Positions 1 through 12,050 of a stretch of DNA of 64,000 bases are shown here, one piece after another. Every line of letters starts with the position of its first letter. Position 1 is the stretch's first letter. Where the stretch lies: positions 12,262,632 to 12,326,631 of the forward strand of contig NC_087377.1 of the NCBI RefSeq assembly GCF_963675165.1. The letters are read 5' to 3'. This stretch comes from Halichondria panicea. Lineage: Eukaryota; Porifera; Demospongiae; Suberitida; Halichondriidae. The position numbers were made by a program, and so were the translations under genes. Under the pieces are notes generated by a model. That model worked only from the letters and a program-made list of their open reading frames with translations. It made no database searches and had not been told where the DNA came from.

Positions 1-364
1 TACGTACATGTATGCTTGAAAGAAAGTTTCAGTCTCACTTACTCATTACATTATGCACTATCCCCTCCCCCCCCCCCCCAGGACATACAGGGGATTTTGA
101 CTCTAATTTGACTTGAAATGTTACTCCATACTGGGGGATTTGACCTGGCTTTGCGTAGTAATTATAAAGACTGCTTTTATAACCTGTTTGCAACTGCTTG
201 GTGCTCAAACTGACTGGGGATTTGAACACAGAATCCTTCCTCCCACCAGTATGGTCAAATCCCCCATGTTAGCCCGACCCCTCCCAAGGGGGAGAGGGAG
301 AGTGGGGCGAAACATTGATAGGTGCATTACCACTAGATCTATCACATGCCAATATCTACTAAAC
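1..364. other. Intergenic sequence, no gene seen
   Basis: Contains a short poly-C run near position 70 and short open frames without any recognisable domain. The last 25 bases (accactagatctatcacatg and onward) recur near 12190 and 21740, so this is part of a duplicated non-coding flank of the Death-domain exon relic that follows. Confidence 0.5.
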
Positions 365-540
365 GTACTGATGCATACTCACCAGCTAGCAGCAGCCTCA
401 TGAATTCCTTTGCCAGTTGCTCCTCCTAAGATAATTATGGTCTGCCAGCTCCCTCCATGTTGGTCGTCCAGAGCAACTCTTCCATCCCTCCATTAGTCAA
501 CCACTTCAGTACAGCAGCTGAGACAAAACAGACGGTAAAG
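365..540 (-). pseudogene. Relic of a Death-domain second-half exon
   Basis: Read on the minus strand, this stretch aligns base by base with the second Death-domain exon of the receptor at 29023-34345 (its 31121-31280). Shared words include agttgctctgga and gaggagcaactggcaaagga, and the splice donor ctg/gtgagt at the exon end is kept. It is broken: an in-frame TAA follows Val-Val-Asp, and an extra stretch of about 11 bases shifts the frame before the conserved Trp-Arg-Glu part. No other exon of the same gene is visible to the right, so it is either an isolated relic or the edge of a damaged gene continuing leftwards. Homology is read directly from the sequence; the domain name rests on the intact paralogue. 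Confidence 0.6.
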
Positions 541-768
541 ATCCACTACACAATAAACATCAAGTGAGACAAGTTCTGATAAAGGGTCATGCATTCTATA
601 ACCATTATTTAATGGACACATAAAGGGTCATACAATCTACAACCGCGGATGTACATAATCATTACTGGTTGGCTGGTGGCAGTCTCTCCTCTGGGAGGAA
701 CTCCCTCGTAACCATAGAGGCTGACATACACAATAAACAATAAAACGTCTCATGCTTGACATGATACA

Positions 769-820
769 GGGAACCTCTTGCCTCGATTCCAGCAGCCTGG
801 AATCGAGGCTAGAGAACCTT
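769..820. mobile_element. Minimal TIR element (34 bp), Mutator-like family
   Basis: Positions 778-811 form an almost pure palindrome made of the two ends of a repeat family found repeatedly here (ends like TAGCCTCGATTCCAGG, and CCTGGAATCGAGGCTA in reverse). It is flanked by gggaacctc (769-777) and gagaacctt (812-820), a 9-base near duplication with 7 of 9 identical. This looks like a transposon reduced to its terminal inverted repeats. Confidence 0.5.
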
Positions 821-3361
821 GAGACAGTAATAAAGAGGTGGATGGTAATTGAAGCGTTTGGGCTGGTAAATCTGGCTATAGGAAAATGGTGATCGTAATT
901 GTCTCTCACAAATGTTCGCTTCATTTGCTAGGAAAAGGATTGGCTATGGATTTTAAGAAAGCTTTGTCCTAAAGCTATGCACGCAGTGGAACATGGGAAT
1001 TACAGGCTCCTTGTGGTATACTGGTTTAATTAGCTCTTATCTATATCGAACAGACATCATTTTTTGTACTGGTCGATCAGCACTTCTTCCTGTTCGTTCA
1101 GGTGTACCACTTGTTTACAATAACGATTAATTACCTGAACAGATCAACTATGCCTCGTGTTACGTTTTGCAAACGATACCAATTATAAGCTTATTAAATC
1201 AATTTCAAGCTTAAATGATGGCCTGCTAATGCAATCGGATGTTGCATCATTTTTTTGTTGTGGTCTGACAGTATCTTGCACCATGTTATAATTTATTGTA
1301 TCACTTAATTGCTGAAATCGTTGATGGTATACGGGTATGAGCACACACGACACCCTTGCCAAAATAATCCATCTTGTGTTCACGAGTGAATATGTACATA
1401 CTTGAGACACTAATTAAGGTGTTGACTTCGAAGCTGATTAGGTAAACATAGTAAACCATCTTACAACCTTGTCCACATTTAAACATCACACATAATTACA
1501 TTGCTAAACTAGTGATTCTTACCACAAGCCAATGGAATAGATGAATAGCCACGAGCAGGTAAGGCACAATGTATTATTGCCTTATGATATGGTAAAGTCA
1601 GAGTGTGTAGCATTTTCAACTTTTCCCGTCCCTCTCTAAACTTTTGTTATCACAGTCACTCATTTGTGTTTTGTTTTCTCTTGTGCCCATAAAGGTCACT
1701 ATGACTGGAGCATATACGGTATAATTTTTTTTATAGAGTTACTCCCTCTCATGGGCAAATAAATACACTTAAAGTGTTGACAGTTTAGACTAACATTAAA
1801 AACCACCAATTAGTTGCTATAGTATTATAGATAAACTAAGCCATCTACAGCAGTTTTAAGCACCTTTGCAACACACACACACAAATGGGTGAACCACAAT
1901 GTTAACCCACAATGTAAACATGGACTAAAGTCTATTTGTGTTGAGTTTGACCTTCATAAAGTTGTCATAACTTTGTCATACTTTACTGAAATTCAAAGTT
2001 TCATATACCATTGGATTCCTTGTTAAGCGCTTCAATCTATATGCTGTAGAGCTGGTAAACTCCAACCAGCTAAAAGTTAGCATTTTCCATGCAGAAGTCC
2101 CAGGCATACTTGTCCACCACATAAAGCATAAATGAAACCATAATTGACCACATAACTTCCGGGATCGAACTCAACGCAAATAGACTTTCAGTAGGACTAC
2201 TTGAGTGGTTTCTTTAAGTTTGCAGTATCAAATAAAAAAATTGGCCAGTGTTGCTATAGATCTAGCAGCTATATAGAGGAGGTTGCTAGCAATTTGAAAT
2301 GTGAACATGTTGACAGCAGTGGCGTAGGAAGAGAGTCATCCCTTAGAGCATGGGATAGTAGAAAGAGCTTAGAGGGTGAGCTGATATCGTTGCGCGTATG
2401 CGCACATTAAAGTGTGCCTGCAAGGAGATCTGGGGGTTTTCCCCCAAAAAGATTAATTTTGCATGCTCTGGGATTAACGCAATCTACGCAGGTGTATTTG
2501 GTAAAAGCTTGATTCTTTGATTCATTAAGCTTTGACTAACGCAATTGCAAGCGTGCAGTGTTATATAAAGGGGGGCTGCAGTCCCTGGTTCCTACACCAC
2601 TGCTGTGATAGTTAGGACTTAGGAGAACACTTAAAGATACTGGTACAGTGCGAAGTATGTATACATGCAAGGGTCACATGCACCACAGTAACCACAATTT
2701 ACTATTGTTTCATGCTTGTGTTCATGTGTTTGCAAAGGTGCCACAAATAGACAATCACCTTCCTATCCCCATATGTCCATATGGCTTCTTAGTTACAAGC
2801 CTATTAAATGGGCGTGTCCCTGAAATGCGCATGTGCATTGCAGCTGTTACTATGGAGACAGGTCTGCTTATCTTCTGCGCATGCGCAGACAACCATGTGG
2901 CACTATTGTTTATCAATAAAATGGGTGGATCAAGGCGTGGTTTATCTATTCGGTTATCCAGCCTGCCTCTGGAACCAAGGTTTCGTGGTTGAAGCTATGA
3001 CTACGAATAGAAGCGACCTGGCCTACCTTTACCTGCAGTGCAAGCAGTAACCACGAAAATATTATATCCACAAAATGGTTAAACATTGTTCAACCACGAA
3101 TGTTTTGCCCTATATACGGTATTATATACAGACCAGAACTAGAGTTATCATAACGCCATGATCATGCATGAACAGACATCATGCTAACAGTACGTACTAT
3201 ATAATGTATATAGTGGATACATATCTACACATCACACAAGAACAATAAATCCAGCTAGCTATAGCTAGAGGACACTTATAACAGAACAGTTAATTATAAT
3301 TATAATGGAGGCGTATGAAACACAGTGATCAATGGTTGCTATAATTATATACAAATATGTA
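821..3361. other. Gene-poor region with one TIR element
   Basis: No exon with family resemblance or convincing coding signal was found. At 2317-2602 a short element has inverted ends cagtggcgtagga and tcctacaccactg. A related end occurs near 39250. The rest is AT-rich unique-looking sequence with a few CA runs. Confidence 0.4.
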
Positions 3362-3408
3362 TCATGAATCAGCCGTGGTCTTCCCAAAAGAAGGCGGCTG
3401 ATTCATGA
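3362..3408. repeat. Inverted repeat, 14-bp perfect arms
   Basis: Arms 3362-3375 (tcatgaatcagccg) and 3395-3408 are exact reverse complements with a 19-base loop. Function unknown. Confidence 0.6.
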
Positions 3409-3629
3409 GACTAGTATCATGTATGTTGACTGCTCAGCATTAATGATTATTATGTCAATCAACCAACATGCAGACAGCACTATGAGTATAGCAACAATGA
3501 GAAGCAGGATATTGCGGTAAGGCATTGTATTGGTGTACATGCACCACAGGACACATCTACACAAACAGTTTCTTTGTGAAACCAAAGATGATTTGTTTAA
3601 CTTTAAATTAGTAGTTATAATGCCAACGA

Positions 3630-4245
3630 ATACAGACACCCATTAGTCACATTGACTGCCACTGAACCCACCAACGAGAACCCAGGATCACATTGAAAGG
3701 TAATGACTGATCCCTCGATTAGGTTAATGTTCTGAGAGTTAGTGTTGAGTAATGTTCCATTGAGTGGAGGGACAGGATACAAGGAATAATTATGATTGAA
3801 GTAAAAATGCAACGTTACGCTCATTTGAAGTTCGAACTTTGAGCTTAATAAATTGAGCACACTAAACCAGAAAACTTACTAGAATAATTTCTGCAGACAA
3901 TCTTTCCCGGGTTCTTGTCTCACTCTCTAGTGTCTAGACAGGTGATATTTATTATGCCCTAAGGGAACAGACCATTGTCACACTGGAAGGTCACTTGCAT
4001 ATAATGTGTACCGGGAATAGCTGGTACTGAATGTTCACTGATATAGTGCCATTCCTTGGTGAAGCTCTGCAGTTCATTGGAGCTGTGAGGGGAAAATATA
4101 ATATAAATTTTTTGTATAACCAAGAACTCAACTCAGGTGAGATGGTCACCGTGTAGGTGAGGTCATCTCTACCACCAGTCTCAGCAGGAGGATCCAACAG
4201 TAAAGCTAACTTTATTGGCTCAGAATGGAGCTAGTGTTTTATGGT
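3630..4245 (-). pseudogene. Broken Ig/FN3/CCP receptor copy
   Basis: On the minus strand the order is: start of an FN3 exon (4120-4245; Pro-Pro-Ala-Glu-Thr-Gly-Gly, TYTVTISP), an abrupt join to the end of a first CCP exon (ELSSWL), then a second CCP exon (about 3890-4085; APMNC, NGTIS) and the start of a third CCP exon (3630-3775; PLNGTLLNTNS, VITFQCDPGF). The rest of FN3 and CCP1 is deleted. The second CCP has an insertion of about 8 bases after Gly-Thr-His, and the third loses its frame after FSLVGS. The intron after CCP2 resembles that of the gene at 7222-10146, so the two are close paralogues. No signal exon or tail was found. Confidence 0.75.
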
Positions 4246-4375
4246 GGACAAATGCAGGGTAATTATATCTATGATTATACAATAGCTATTATTACCTCAC
4301 AATAAGTATAAGTATAAGTTATACTTATTGTGAGAAAATAATAGCTAGTGTATCCTGCATTCATAACCTTTATTC
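4230..4375. repeat. Fold-back sequence
   Basis: Core arms ctcacaataagtata (4296-4310) and tatacttattgtgag (4320-4334) are exact reverse complements. Imperfect complementarity (agctattatta / aataatagct; gcagggta / tatcctgc) extends outwards on both sides. It looks like a small palindromic element beside the FN3 relic. Confidence 0.5.
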
Positions 4376-4779
4376 ATGATTGGATATATACGCAGATCGT
4401 ATAATCTCACCTGACTCATGACGTAGTAGCACTGGGTGGGATATACTAATAGACAGTATAGGTTCAAAGCTTCACGGATTTTTTTGAAGCTCTGATGATT
4501 TAGAGACTAGACTGGATATCACAGATCCTCATGACAATGGTAAGTCAGACTATACAGGGTGTCATACATGATTTTGAAGTAGAGGGGGGAAATAGGCAAG
4601 TTTTGAAAAGTAACCAGGAAATTATGCTAAAAAAGGTCAACTGTTATTTTTTATATACCCTGTGTTAGTATGTAGCTACTCAGTAGTACCTGAATGCAAA
4701 TTTTAGGGGAGGAAATTGGAGCCAGAGGGGGGATATCCCCCTTTCCCTCCCTGAACTAGTTAATGAGTCCATTGTAGAG

Positions 4780-5660
4780 AGCACTGAAGTGCTAACCCTC
4801 GGCTGTTTACATGAACACAATAAATACAATAGTAGGCATGTATGAGCATGCGCCTTGCGCATTACGTTAACCTCGAATAGAAGCTGGCTAAGTAGCAATT
4901 ACGTAGTAACAAGAGCAATGAAATTCTAAGTAGACTCTAGAGCCGCTGAGAACGGACATGTATGAGAGACATGCACTGTGGACTAGCAAAGTCAGTCAGC
5001 AAAGAAGCCTAGAGTCTTAGAAATATGGCTCCTGCATGGTATAATTATATATGTTCTGGGAATAGGATAGGGACAAGCAAAAGAAGCAACAACCCTAATC
5101 ATAATTCTAGCTTTTTACTTTAGTGACGCTTTTCCATTGTTCCTGGTACAGGATCGCTTAGCTGTAAATACGTTCGAATAAAGGACGCTTGTAGTAGAGG
5201 TCAACGTGCAGTTTAAGCTTCTTAGCTTTTGCTCGCTTTTATTCGATAACAATTAGGCTTTTAACATAAAAATCTGAAACTATATAATAACTTGTTGCGT
5301 AAAGGCTATCCATGCTGTAAACGCAGTGCTATATGGCATCCAGGTGAGTATATAAACCGACTCAGAAATTACAAACAAACAAACAAACTAGAGCACTAAA
5401 GTGCTAACCCTCGGCTGTTTACATGAATACAATCAATAAAATGCAGTAGTATGTATGAAGCATGGAAGCTGCATGGCTAAGTAGCAAGTGACATGAGCAA
5501 TGAAATTCTATAAAACCTTTCCATGATCACTTTAGCTGTAAATACGTACCTCGAAAAAAGGACACATGTAGCTAGCTAGAGGCCACATGCAAGTTTAGGC
5601 TTTTTAGCTTTTGCTCGCTTTTATTTGACATTAACAACAAAGCTTTAACATCAAAGTCTG
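4780..5660. repeat. Dispersed repeat, two direct copies
   Basis: Two related blocks, about 4780-5250 and 5387-5660, share the start gtgctaaccctcggctg, a middle aagagcaatgaaattcta and an end agcttttgctcgcttttatt. A third copy is at about 15880-16230, and a short piece lies near 57970. The second copy abuts the orphan tail exon at 5676. No coding capacity seen. Confidence 0.6.
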
Positions 5661-5675
5661 AACTAATAGCTTTTG

Positions 5676-5902
5676 TCACGGCAGTTGTGTTCACCATCAT
5701 TGGATTGTTGATGGGACTCTTGATCATGTATTTGCTCATGCGTAAGAAGGCAGTGTACTCCCCGTCAGCTGAAGGTCAAGCTAATGTAGGACCCACTGTA
5801 CCAGCTGGTCCTGTTTATGAAGAGGTGTCACCCAAAGAGGCGATTGAACTGAACACTAACCAGGCTTATGGACCATTAGTAATTTCATCAACAGTTAATT
5901 AA
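5676..5902 (+). pseudogene. Orphan transmembrane/tail exon of a type-1 receptor
   Basis: An open exon fragment encoding the membrane span (FTIIGLLMGLLIMYLLMRKK), the linker GQANVGPTVPAGP and the tail motifs PVYEEV and NQAYGPL. It matches the last exons of the receptors at 13574-15149 and 61935 almost base for base. Its 5' end is cut inside the span, at about 5676, where a dispersed repeat begins, so there is no splice acceptor and no ectodomain exon. The usual end GPVGL-stop is replaced by GPLVISSTVN-stop. About 100 bases beyond the stop still resemble the 3' UTRs of the paralogues. It was probably stranded by a rearrangement. Confidence 0.75.
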
Positions 5903-6487
5903 TGTAGATGTACATAGCACTATACATCCGTTCATTATCAACAACCTTGCTAAGAACAATGTAAACAATAACATTGTTCATTAAAAAGCCACTACATGTT
6001 TTGTATCAAAATAAGTAATTCAAAGAAACTATAATAATAATAATATGCAGTTCAATATAATTATGTACCTGCAGCCAATGAAATGATAATAGCATGTGGC
6101 ATAAAGTTAAAGCAATTAGGCAGCTGTATATAATAGTATCTACGCGTACGATGGGGTTTTAGAAGCCTTAGAATCGTAAAGGCACTGCTGTATATAGTAT
6201 CCTTAGTGCAGTAAGGGTGGCACAACAAGTGCCTGGGGTGTTTAAATCCCATAGACACCCAAAAAATTGTGTCTAACTCATTTAGATACTGGTATATATG
6301 CGTGCGCAATCTCTCTACATGGCTTCTATAGAAACCGTGATAAAAGCAAGCATAAGTAAAAGCTGTAAACGCTATGTCAAACATTCAAAGAAACTCCCCA
6401 CACAATCTTAACATGCACAAAAAACCAGCCCCTCCCACTCTCTATATATGTAGTACACGATTACCACCTAATAATAATATTATAGTA
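5903..6487. other. 3'-UTR-like remnant and non-coding spacer
   Basis: The first 110 bases resemble sequences after the receptor stop codons near 15180 and 52640 (shared words tgttcattaaaa and catgttttgtatca). No gene is seen in the remainder up to the minisatellite. Confidence 0.5.
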
Positions 6488-6797
6488 GTATGGTGATGTC
6501 GGTGTGTACACTGTATGGTGATGTTGGTGTGTGTACACTGTATGGTGATGTCGGTGTGTACACTGTATGGTGATGTTGGTGTATGTACACTGTATGGTGA
6601 TGTCGGTGTGTGTACATTGTATGGTGATGTTGGTGTATGTACACTGTATGGTGATGTCGGTGTGTACACTGTATGGTGATGTTGATGGTGATGTTGGTGT
6701 GTGTGTGCACTGTATATGGTGGTGATGTTGGTGTGTGTACACTGTATGGTGATATTGTTATGTGTACACTGTACAGTGATGTTGGTGTGTGTACACA
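6488..6797. repeat. Minisatellite, about 27-bp unit
   Basis: Tandem copies of ggtgatgttggtgtgtgtac plus actgtat, with 25-bp variants lacking one TG. The same satellite occurs at 12788-13196, at the same distance upstream of the next receptor gene, and a decayed trace lies near 63110. Open frames on the minus strand here are repeat artefacts. Confidence 0.9.
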
Positions 6798-7221
6798 AAC
6801 ATGAGCTGTTTAAGCAAACTAGACACTTTAATGGATTGCTTTAACTGCTAATGAGACGATGGTTGAAAAATAACAGGTTAAAACTTGTAGGCGATCTTCG
6901 AAGGCGACAAAAAACACTATTTTCTAATCAATATAATTGTTGCTTTATAGATTCACGATCATTCCTTACAATGATGTTATAATGAAGTCATTACGGTAAA
7001 AAGTTATTGTATCCATTTTGCCGCTATGCGCGTACGCGTGCAATGAAGCTCAACGCACAGGGTGAATGCTCTATCAGAATCTTGTTATGATTACATTTTC
7101 TACGAAAACTGGAAGTGTAGTTAAAAGAAGCTATGAATAACTTATCATAAAGGAAGTAAACAAGGCGGTTGTGTAGTAGCAATCACATTGAAACCTTCTC
7201 ATTGTCAAGAAATAATTCGAG
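6798..7221 (+). promoter_or_regulatory. Duplicated upstream region of receptor gene
   Basis: This 420-bp segment between the minisatellite and the start codon is conserved upstream of the copy at 13574 (13197-13573). Parts of it (6798-6915 and about 6985-7090) recur inside an intron of the receptor at 61935. Conserved words include gcgatcttcgaagg, aaaaagttattgtatcc and gggtgaatgctct. Its position suggests a promoter and 5' UTR; I see no strong TATA box and do not assign factors. Confidence 0.5.
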
Positions 7222-10146
7222 ATGACACTAATAGAGATAATAAAGCTCATTACAGTTCTCCTGATTTGCTTTCTAGCTGGCTTCAGCACTGGTAAGACTG
7301 ACTATTCAATTATAGATTTCCTTACATTGACACTGCATGTTTCATAAAGCACAATATTCAGTGAGTGTGGAGAGACCATGTCCAATGGAAACAGTCATTT
7401 TCACCTGCACTGCTCCTGGAGATTCCTTGAGATGGGTACCATCAGATGTTTCTGCTCCAATCACTATCCTCTCTACTGCTGATCTCAATGTGCCACAAGA
7501 AATGCAGCCAGGTTACACTTTGACACTGATTGCATTCAGTAGCACTACATTAACATCTACTCTGTCAAGAATAGCAGAGAATGGGATCACAGTGTCCTGT
7601 GTGGGGTTTGATCCTACTTTAAATACTATAGGATCTGCAACAATCCAATTAGTTGGTGAGTTGCAGTTAGTGTCTCGGCCATAATTGTAAATGTTACGTA
7701 ATTATAGAACCACCAGGACCACCTTCCAGCAAAAGACACTCGATTCTGAGGATCTCAGCCAATGCAGTCAATGTATCTGTACAGTGGAACCCTCCTACTG
7801 AGACTGGTGGTAGAGATGACCTCACCTACACAGTGACCATCTCACCTCCGGCCCAGCTCTCCGCTATTGTCCTCACATCCACCTCTGTCACTGTGACTGC
7901 TCAATACAATGTGGACTACACTGTCAGTGTTGTGGCTACCAACTGTGCTGGGAACAGTACAGCAGCTGCCTACAATTTTAGAATCGGTTAGTCGAGTCGG
8001 ACGTATATAGTCTTTAAACAGCATACTATTAAAAAACACTGACTCCCTCTTGTGCAGGTGGCTGTCCTGTGTTGAATGGAGCGTTTGGACCAACCACCAG
8101 CAGATTGCCAGGATCTACAGTATTCATCCAGTGTGGCGCTGGGTATGTGTCTGCTGTTACAATGGTGACATGTGAGGGTACACTGATGTGGAGTCCAGAC
8201 CCCGATATTGAGTGTACATTGCAAACCACACCTTCTCCTACACCGTGTAAGTTTTGTTTGCATGTGCATGTAGATGAAATTTAATTTTTGATCTTCTAGT
8301 CCCTCCAATGAACTGTACAGCTTCACTATCCCCACCATGGAATGGCACCATCGGTAATCATTCAGTATCAGCTATTCCTGGTACACAAGTGACCTTCCAG
8401 TGTAACGATGGACTATTCCCTGAGGGCATAATGAATGTCACTTGTCTAGCTACAGGAGAGTGGGACAAGATCCCAGGGGAGATCGTCTGCAGAAATGAGT
8501 CTAGTAAATTTCCTGATTTATGGTTTAGTGTGCTCAATTTATTGAGCTCAAAGTCGAATTACTAAAACTTCAAATGAGCGTATAAATATTCCATTTTTAC
8601 ATCAATCATATAATTATCCTTGTATATAGTTTCGTGTGTCCTGCCTGCCCCTATATAGTCATCCATACACCATTCCTTGCAGTCTTCTGTGTCCTGCCTG
8701 CCCCTCCACTCAATGGAACATTACTCAACACCAACTCTCTGAACACTAACCTAGTCGAGGGCTCAGTCATTACCTTCCAATGTGATCCTGGGTTCTCACT
8801 GGTGGGTGCAGTGACTGTCACTTGTAACAACTCTGGTCTCTGGGATCCTGACCCGGCTCAGTTGGAGTGTGTTTGTACGTATACATATATGAATAGCAAT
8901 AAATCAGCTGGTACAACGATATACCGTAAATGCGCGAAATTTTCGAGGCATGCACTTACCGGAAACACTCCCAGGCCACGCCTTTAATATTTGCACGTTA
9001 TAGCAGATAATTTAGCGAAAATTAAGCCCCTCAAAAATTTGGGGCTATACTGTATAGCTCAAGGTTCCAATTATATATATAGCTAGACTCTCGCTATTCC
9101 GACTCTTTGAAGTACGACCACCTCGATATATACCTGCCATTTGGTTTGGCACGGATTGCACAAATAAACCAGGCTCACCCTGAAATACGGCCACTCGCTA
9201 TATTAATTCCGTATACTCTCAACTAGGTTTTTAATGTATGCCCCAAACTAGGTTTTCAATGTACGTTTACGCCGGACATGGTGTGGTTTGGCTGGATTAC
9301 ACTTAGAGAGCAGAATGATTTCATTATCCTCGAGACAGAACCGCAATATTAGTCATTAGATTCGAGGTAAAGTAGTTTTTAAGCCACAGCTATTTTCTGA
9401 AATACAGCCACCTCGCTATTCCGGCTAAGTTGCACTGTCCCAAGGTTGACCGAATTAACGAGAGTCTACTGTATACTAATTTATTGTTTATTGATTATTG
9501 ATATTTATGGCACTTAATATTAAATTGATATGATAGAGAGGTTAATCTTTTGTTTGGAAGGTTATAATTAGTTTAAGTAGGGAACTTCAGGGAAGGAAGC
9601 CGCTCATGGTATCGAGGCCGCAAAAAAACACTAACTTTTGAGCAAAATTGGCGAAAATAAAATTTAACTCTTGAAAATTAACATGTTCATACACAATTAT
9701 TATACTTGACATAATTTGTATACCTCATACAACACAGTACTCTGATTGTGATAATTGTCTATGATTATACAGGCTTCAAGTTATAGTGCTCTATTTGTTG
9801 TCCTAATAATTATTGCCAATCCTTCACAGCTCCAACTGCTACCACCACCCTATCGACTGGTGTAACTGTTGCCATCGGTGTTACTACTACTTTTGTGTTG
9901 TCTACTCTATTTCTCGCTGGACTCCTAGTGATGTACTCGTCCACGCGTAAGAAGGCAGTGTACTTCACAAGAAAAACAGCATTATCTGTTGTAGAACCCA
10001 CTAAACCAGTTGGTCCTGTTTATGAGGAGGTGTTACCCAAAAAGGATATTGAACTGAACACTAACCAGGCGTACGGACCAGTAGGACCACCCAAAGAGGA
10101 TATTGAACTGCATACTAACCAGGCGTATGGACCATTAGGACTGTGA
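7222..10146 (+). CDS. Ig-FN3-CCP3 single-pass receptor, type-1 tyrosine tail
   Basis: Seven exons: 7222-7291, 7350-7655, 7708-7986, 8058-8246, 8300-8503, 8683-8874, 9830-10146. They sum to 1557 bases, in frame, 518 aa. Order: signal peptide (1-23, LITVLLICFLAGFST); Ig-like domain (24-125; PCPMETV, FTC, LRW, ITVSC); FN3 (126-218; TETGGRDDLTYTVTIS, TNCAGNST); three CCP domains with four Cys each (219-281, 282-349, 350-413); membrane span (about 425-449) followed by Arg-Lys-Lys; tail to 518. The tail has PVYEEV (Tyr478) and two copies of NQAYGP (Tyr495, Tyr513) from a local duplication found only in this copy. The usual donor after CCP2 is lost; a GT 13 bases downstream keeps the phase. Intron 6 holds a transposon remnant. 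The domains suggest cell-surface recognition; the ligand is unknown. Splicing is inferred. Confidence 0.85.
9087..9474. mobile_element. Tc1/pogo-like element remnant in intron 6
   Basis: Ends resemble each other in inverse orientation: gactctcgctattccgactc at the left and cgagagtctactgta at the right. Related pieces are at 16335-16382 and 37295-37444. No transposase is seen. Assignment to a pogo/Tigger-type family rests only on the end motif. Confidence 0.4.
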
Positions 10147-12050
10147 AACTTCGTGCTACTAACATTTATATCTAGCCAATATAAGTATTACAATATGTAC
10201 CATATCATTATCAGAGTTTCATACAAAAGGCCGCGGGGGGGGCGCCCTGGGATTTCCCACCCCCATGCAGCTAACCCCCCCCCAAAAATTAATGATGTCA
10301 TAAATAAAGTGTACGACTTTTCTCCTTAAAAATGTCTACAATCTCAATGTTTGAAGCACACAAAAGACCCAAATTGCACCTCAGATACCATTCCTCAAAA
10401 AATGTTCCTGGGAGGACCCCCAGGCCCCCCTCAATTAAATGTTTCCCCCTCTCAGCTAAAAATCCTGATGAAACCCTGAACCTCGCTAATCCGTTAGTCT
10501 GAAACCTCGCAAATCCGGACAAATGGCAAACTGAAAAAAAGGAGAGGCTGTCAGTAGAATATAGACTACTGCGCATGCGCACTCTTAACTTTCTTTGCTG
10601 AACCAGAAATAATTTTATTGATAAACTGATCAATAAAGTAAAACCTCGCTAATCAGGACCCCTTTAGTCCGAAACCTCAAAAATCGGGAGAAAATGGTAG
10701 ACTGAAAAAGACCTGTCAGTAGAATAGACTACTGCGCATACGCGCTCTATTGCTGAATGAGCAAACTATAGGCCGTCGTGTTCTCGAGGCCAATAATATA
10801 TCCATAGAGAACGAGCGTAAAAACGGTGCATTAACTGGTTTGTAGTTTGCAGCTTCTTGCAGCTACTAATATACATGCAGCTATCGCTCTAGTATACAGA
10901 GCTAACTACAGGGGCACCCCTCTATAACGGACACCTTTGAAGAACAATATTTGGCCTTTATACAGAGGTGGCCTTTGGTGAGAGGTTATTTTGTACACAA
11001 ACTGTTCATTTGGGACCTGCATGGAGCAACTGGCCTTTATTCGGAGGTGGTTGTTAACAGAGGTTCCACCGTACTAAGTAGAATAGCAGCCTTCTAAGAA
11101 CAGATTTTACTATTCCTGATTCTGGAGAGACTGCAATGGCCTTCAATGTACTAGCTGGTAAGCAAAACTAGCCTTTACTCGAGAACAAAGCCTTTGTTTG
11201 CAAGATAGCATTGCTAGAAGCTTATAGAATCACTTAGCTGTACTTGAATGAGTACTGCAACAGTTGTATAGCTATTATAAAACTCTATGGCTTAAATGAA
11301 TTATTTTGATCACCAACCGTGCTCTAACTATACCCCAGCCACCCCAGCCGTGCTCTAACTACCAAACCGTTCCAAAAATGCCAACCACAGAATAATAGAG
11401 CACGGTCTTGGTTACTACAGTTGTAGATCCTAGCATAGTTTTTCCTTTGATCTATGTGCAAAACTACAATGGTGCAGCAGTTTTATAATTTTGTGACTTC
11501 TGTCTGCCCTTGAAAAAGTGAAATTTTGCACCTCATGAAAATTTCCCACTGTACGGTATTGAGCTGGGCCAAAATTTACAATCTTGACAGCACACCTCAA
11601 AATAATTATCAGCACAGTCTATAGTCTGTACAGTGTCTCACCATATAAGCCTTGGTGTCGCTGGTGAGAGCAGCAGCTGCCCCTCGTCTAACTGAGGGTG
11701 TGCTGTCCTCATGCAAGATTGGCAAAGAACAGTGGGAACAGTTCATATACACACTGAGCCCAAACCACTGAGCCCAAACATAATTATGATAAAGACCGGC
11801 AAGTGAGACAACAATTAAGGGTTGAACTGCATGTATGTGTGGACTTACGTGTGTGTGTGTGTGTGTATGGGTGTTTATCTCAATAGATGCTGGCCTAGTT
11901 TTTTAGATGCATTAAAAGCATTTAAAATGGAATGACAGAGACAAAGGATGATTCATGCATACAAGTGAATCTTACTGGACATGTACTCTAGCTACTGTAG
12001 TGCTTACGTACATGTGTATGTATGTGTATGTTAGAATGAATAGTTTGCAT
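10147..12050. other. Repeat-rich spacer between tandem receptor copies
   Basis: No coding exon seen. It holds a tandem pair of about 110 bp (10486-10590 and 10637-10755; shared aaacctcgctaatc and gtcagtagaatagactactgcgc), a short TIR element at about 10909-11075 (ends caggggcacccctctataac and aacagaggttccaccgta), and a piece at 11170-11215 related to repeats near 15600 and 45620. Confidence 0.5.

Noticed and set aside
2648-2992. 114-codon plus-strand frame
   Set aside because: No domain, signal peptide or paralogue in the window, and an overlapping frame of similar length exists; treated as chance.
5820-5880. Type-1 tails as true ITAMs
   Set aside because: The spacing between YEEV and YGPV is 13 residues and the +3 residues are mostly Val. 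The classic ITAM has 6-12 residues between YxxL/I motifs. I call them tyrosine motifs, with Src-SH2 likeness only for YEEV.
6488-6797. Possible CRISPR-like regular repeat array
   Set aside because: Units are contiguous without unique spacers and the genome is clearly eukaryotic, so it is a minisatellite.
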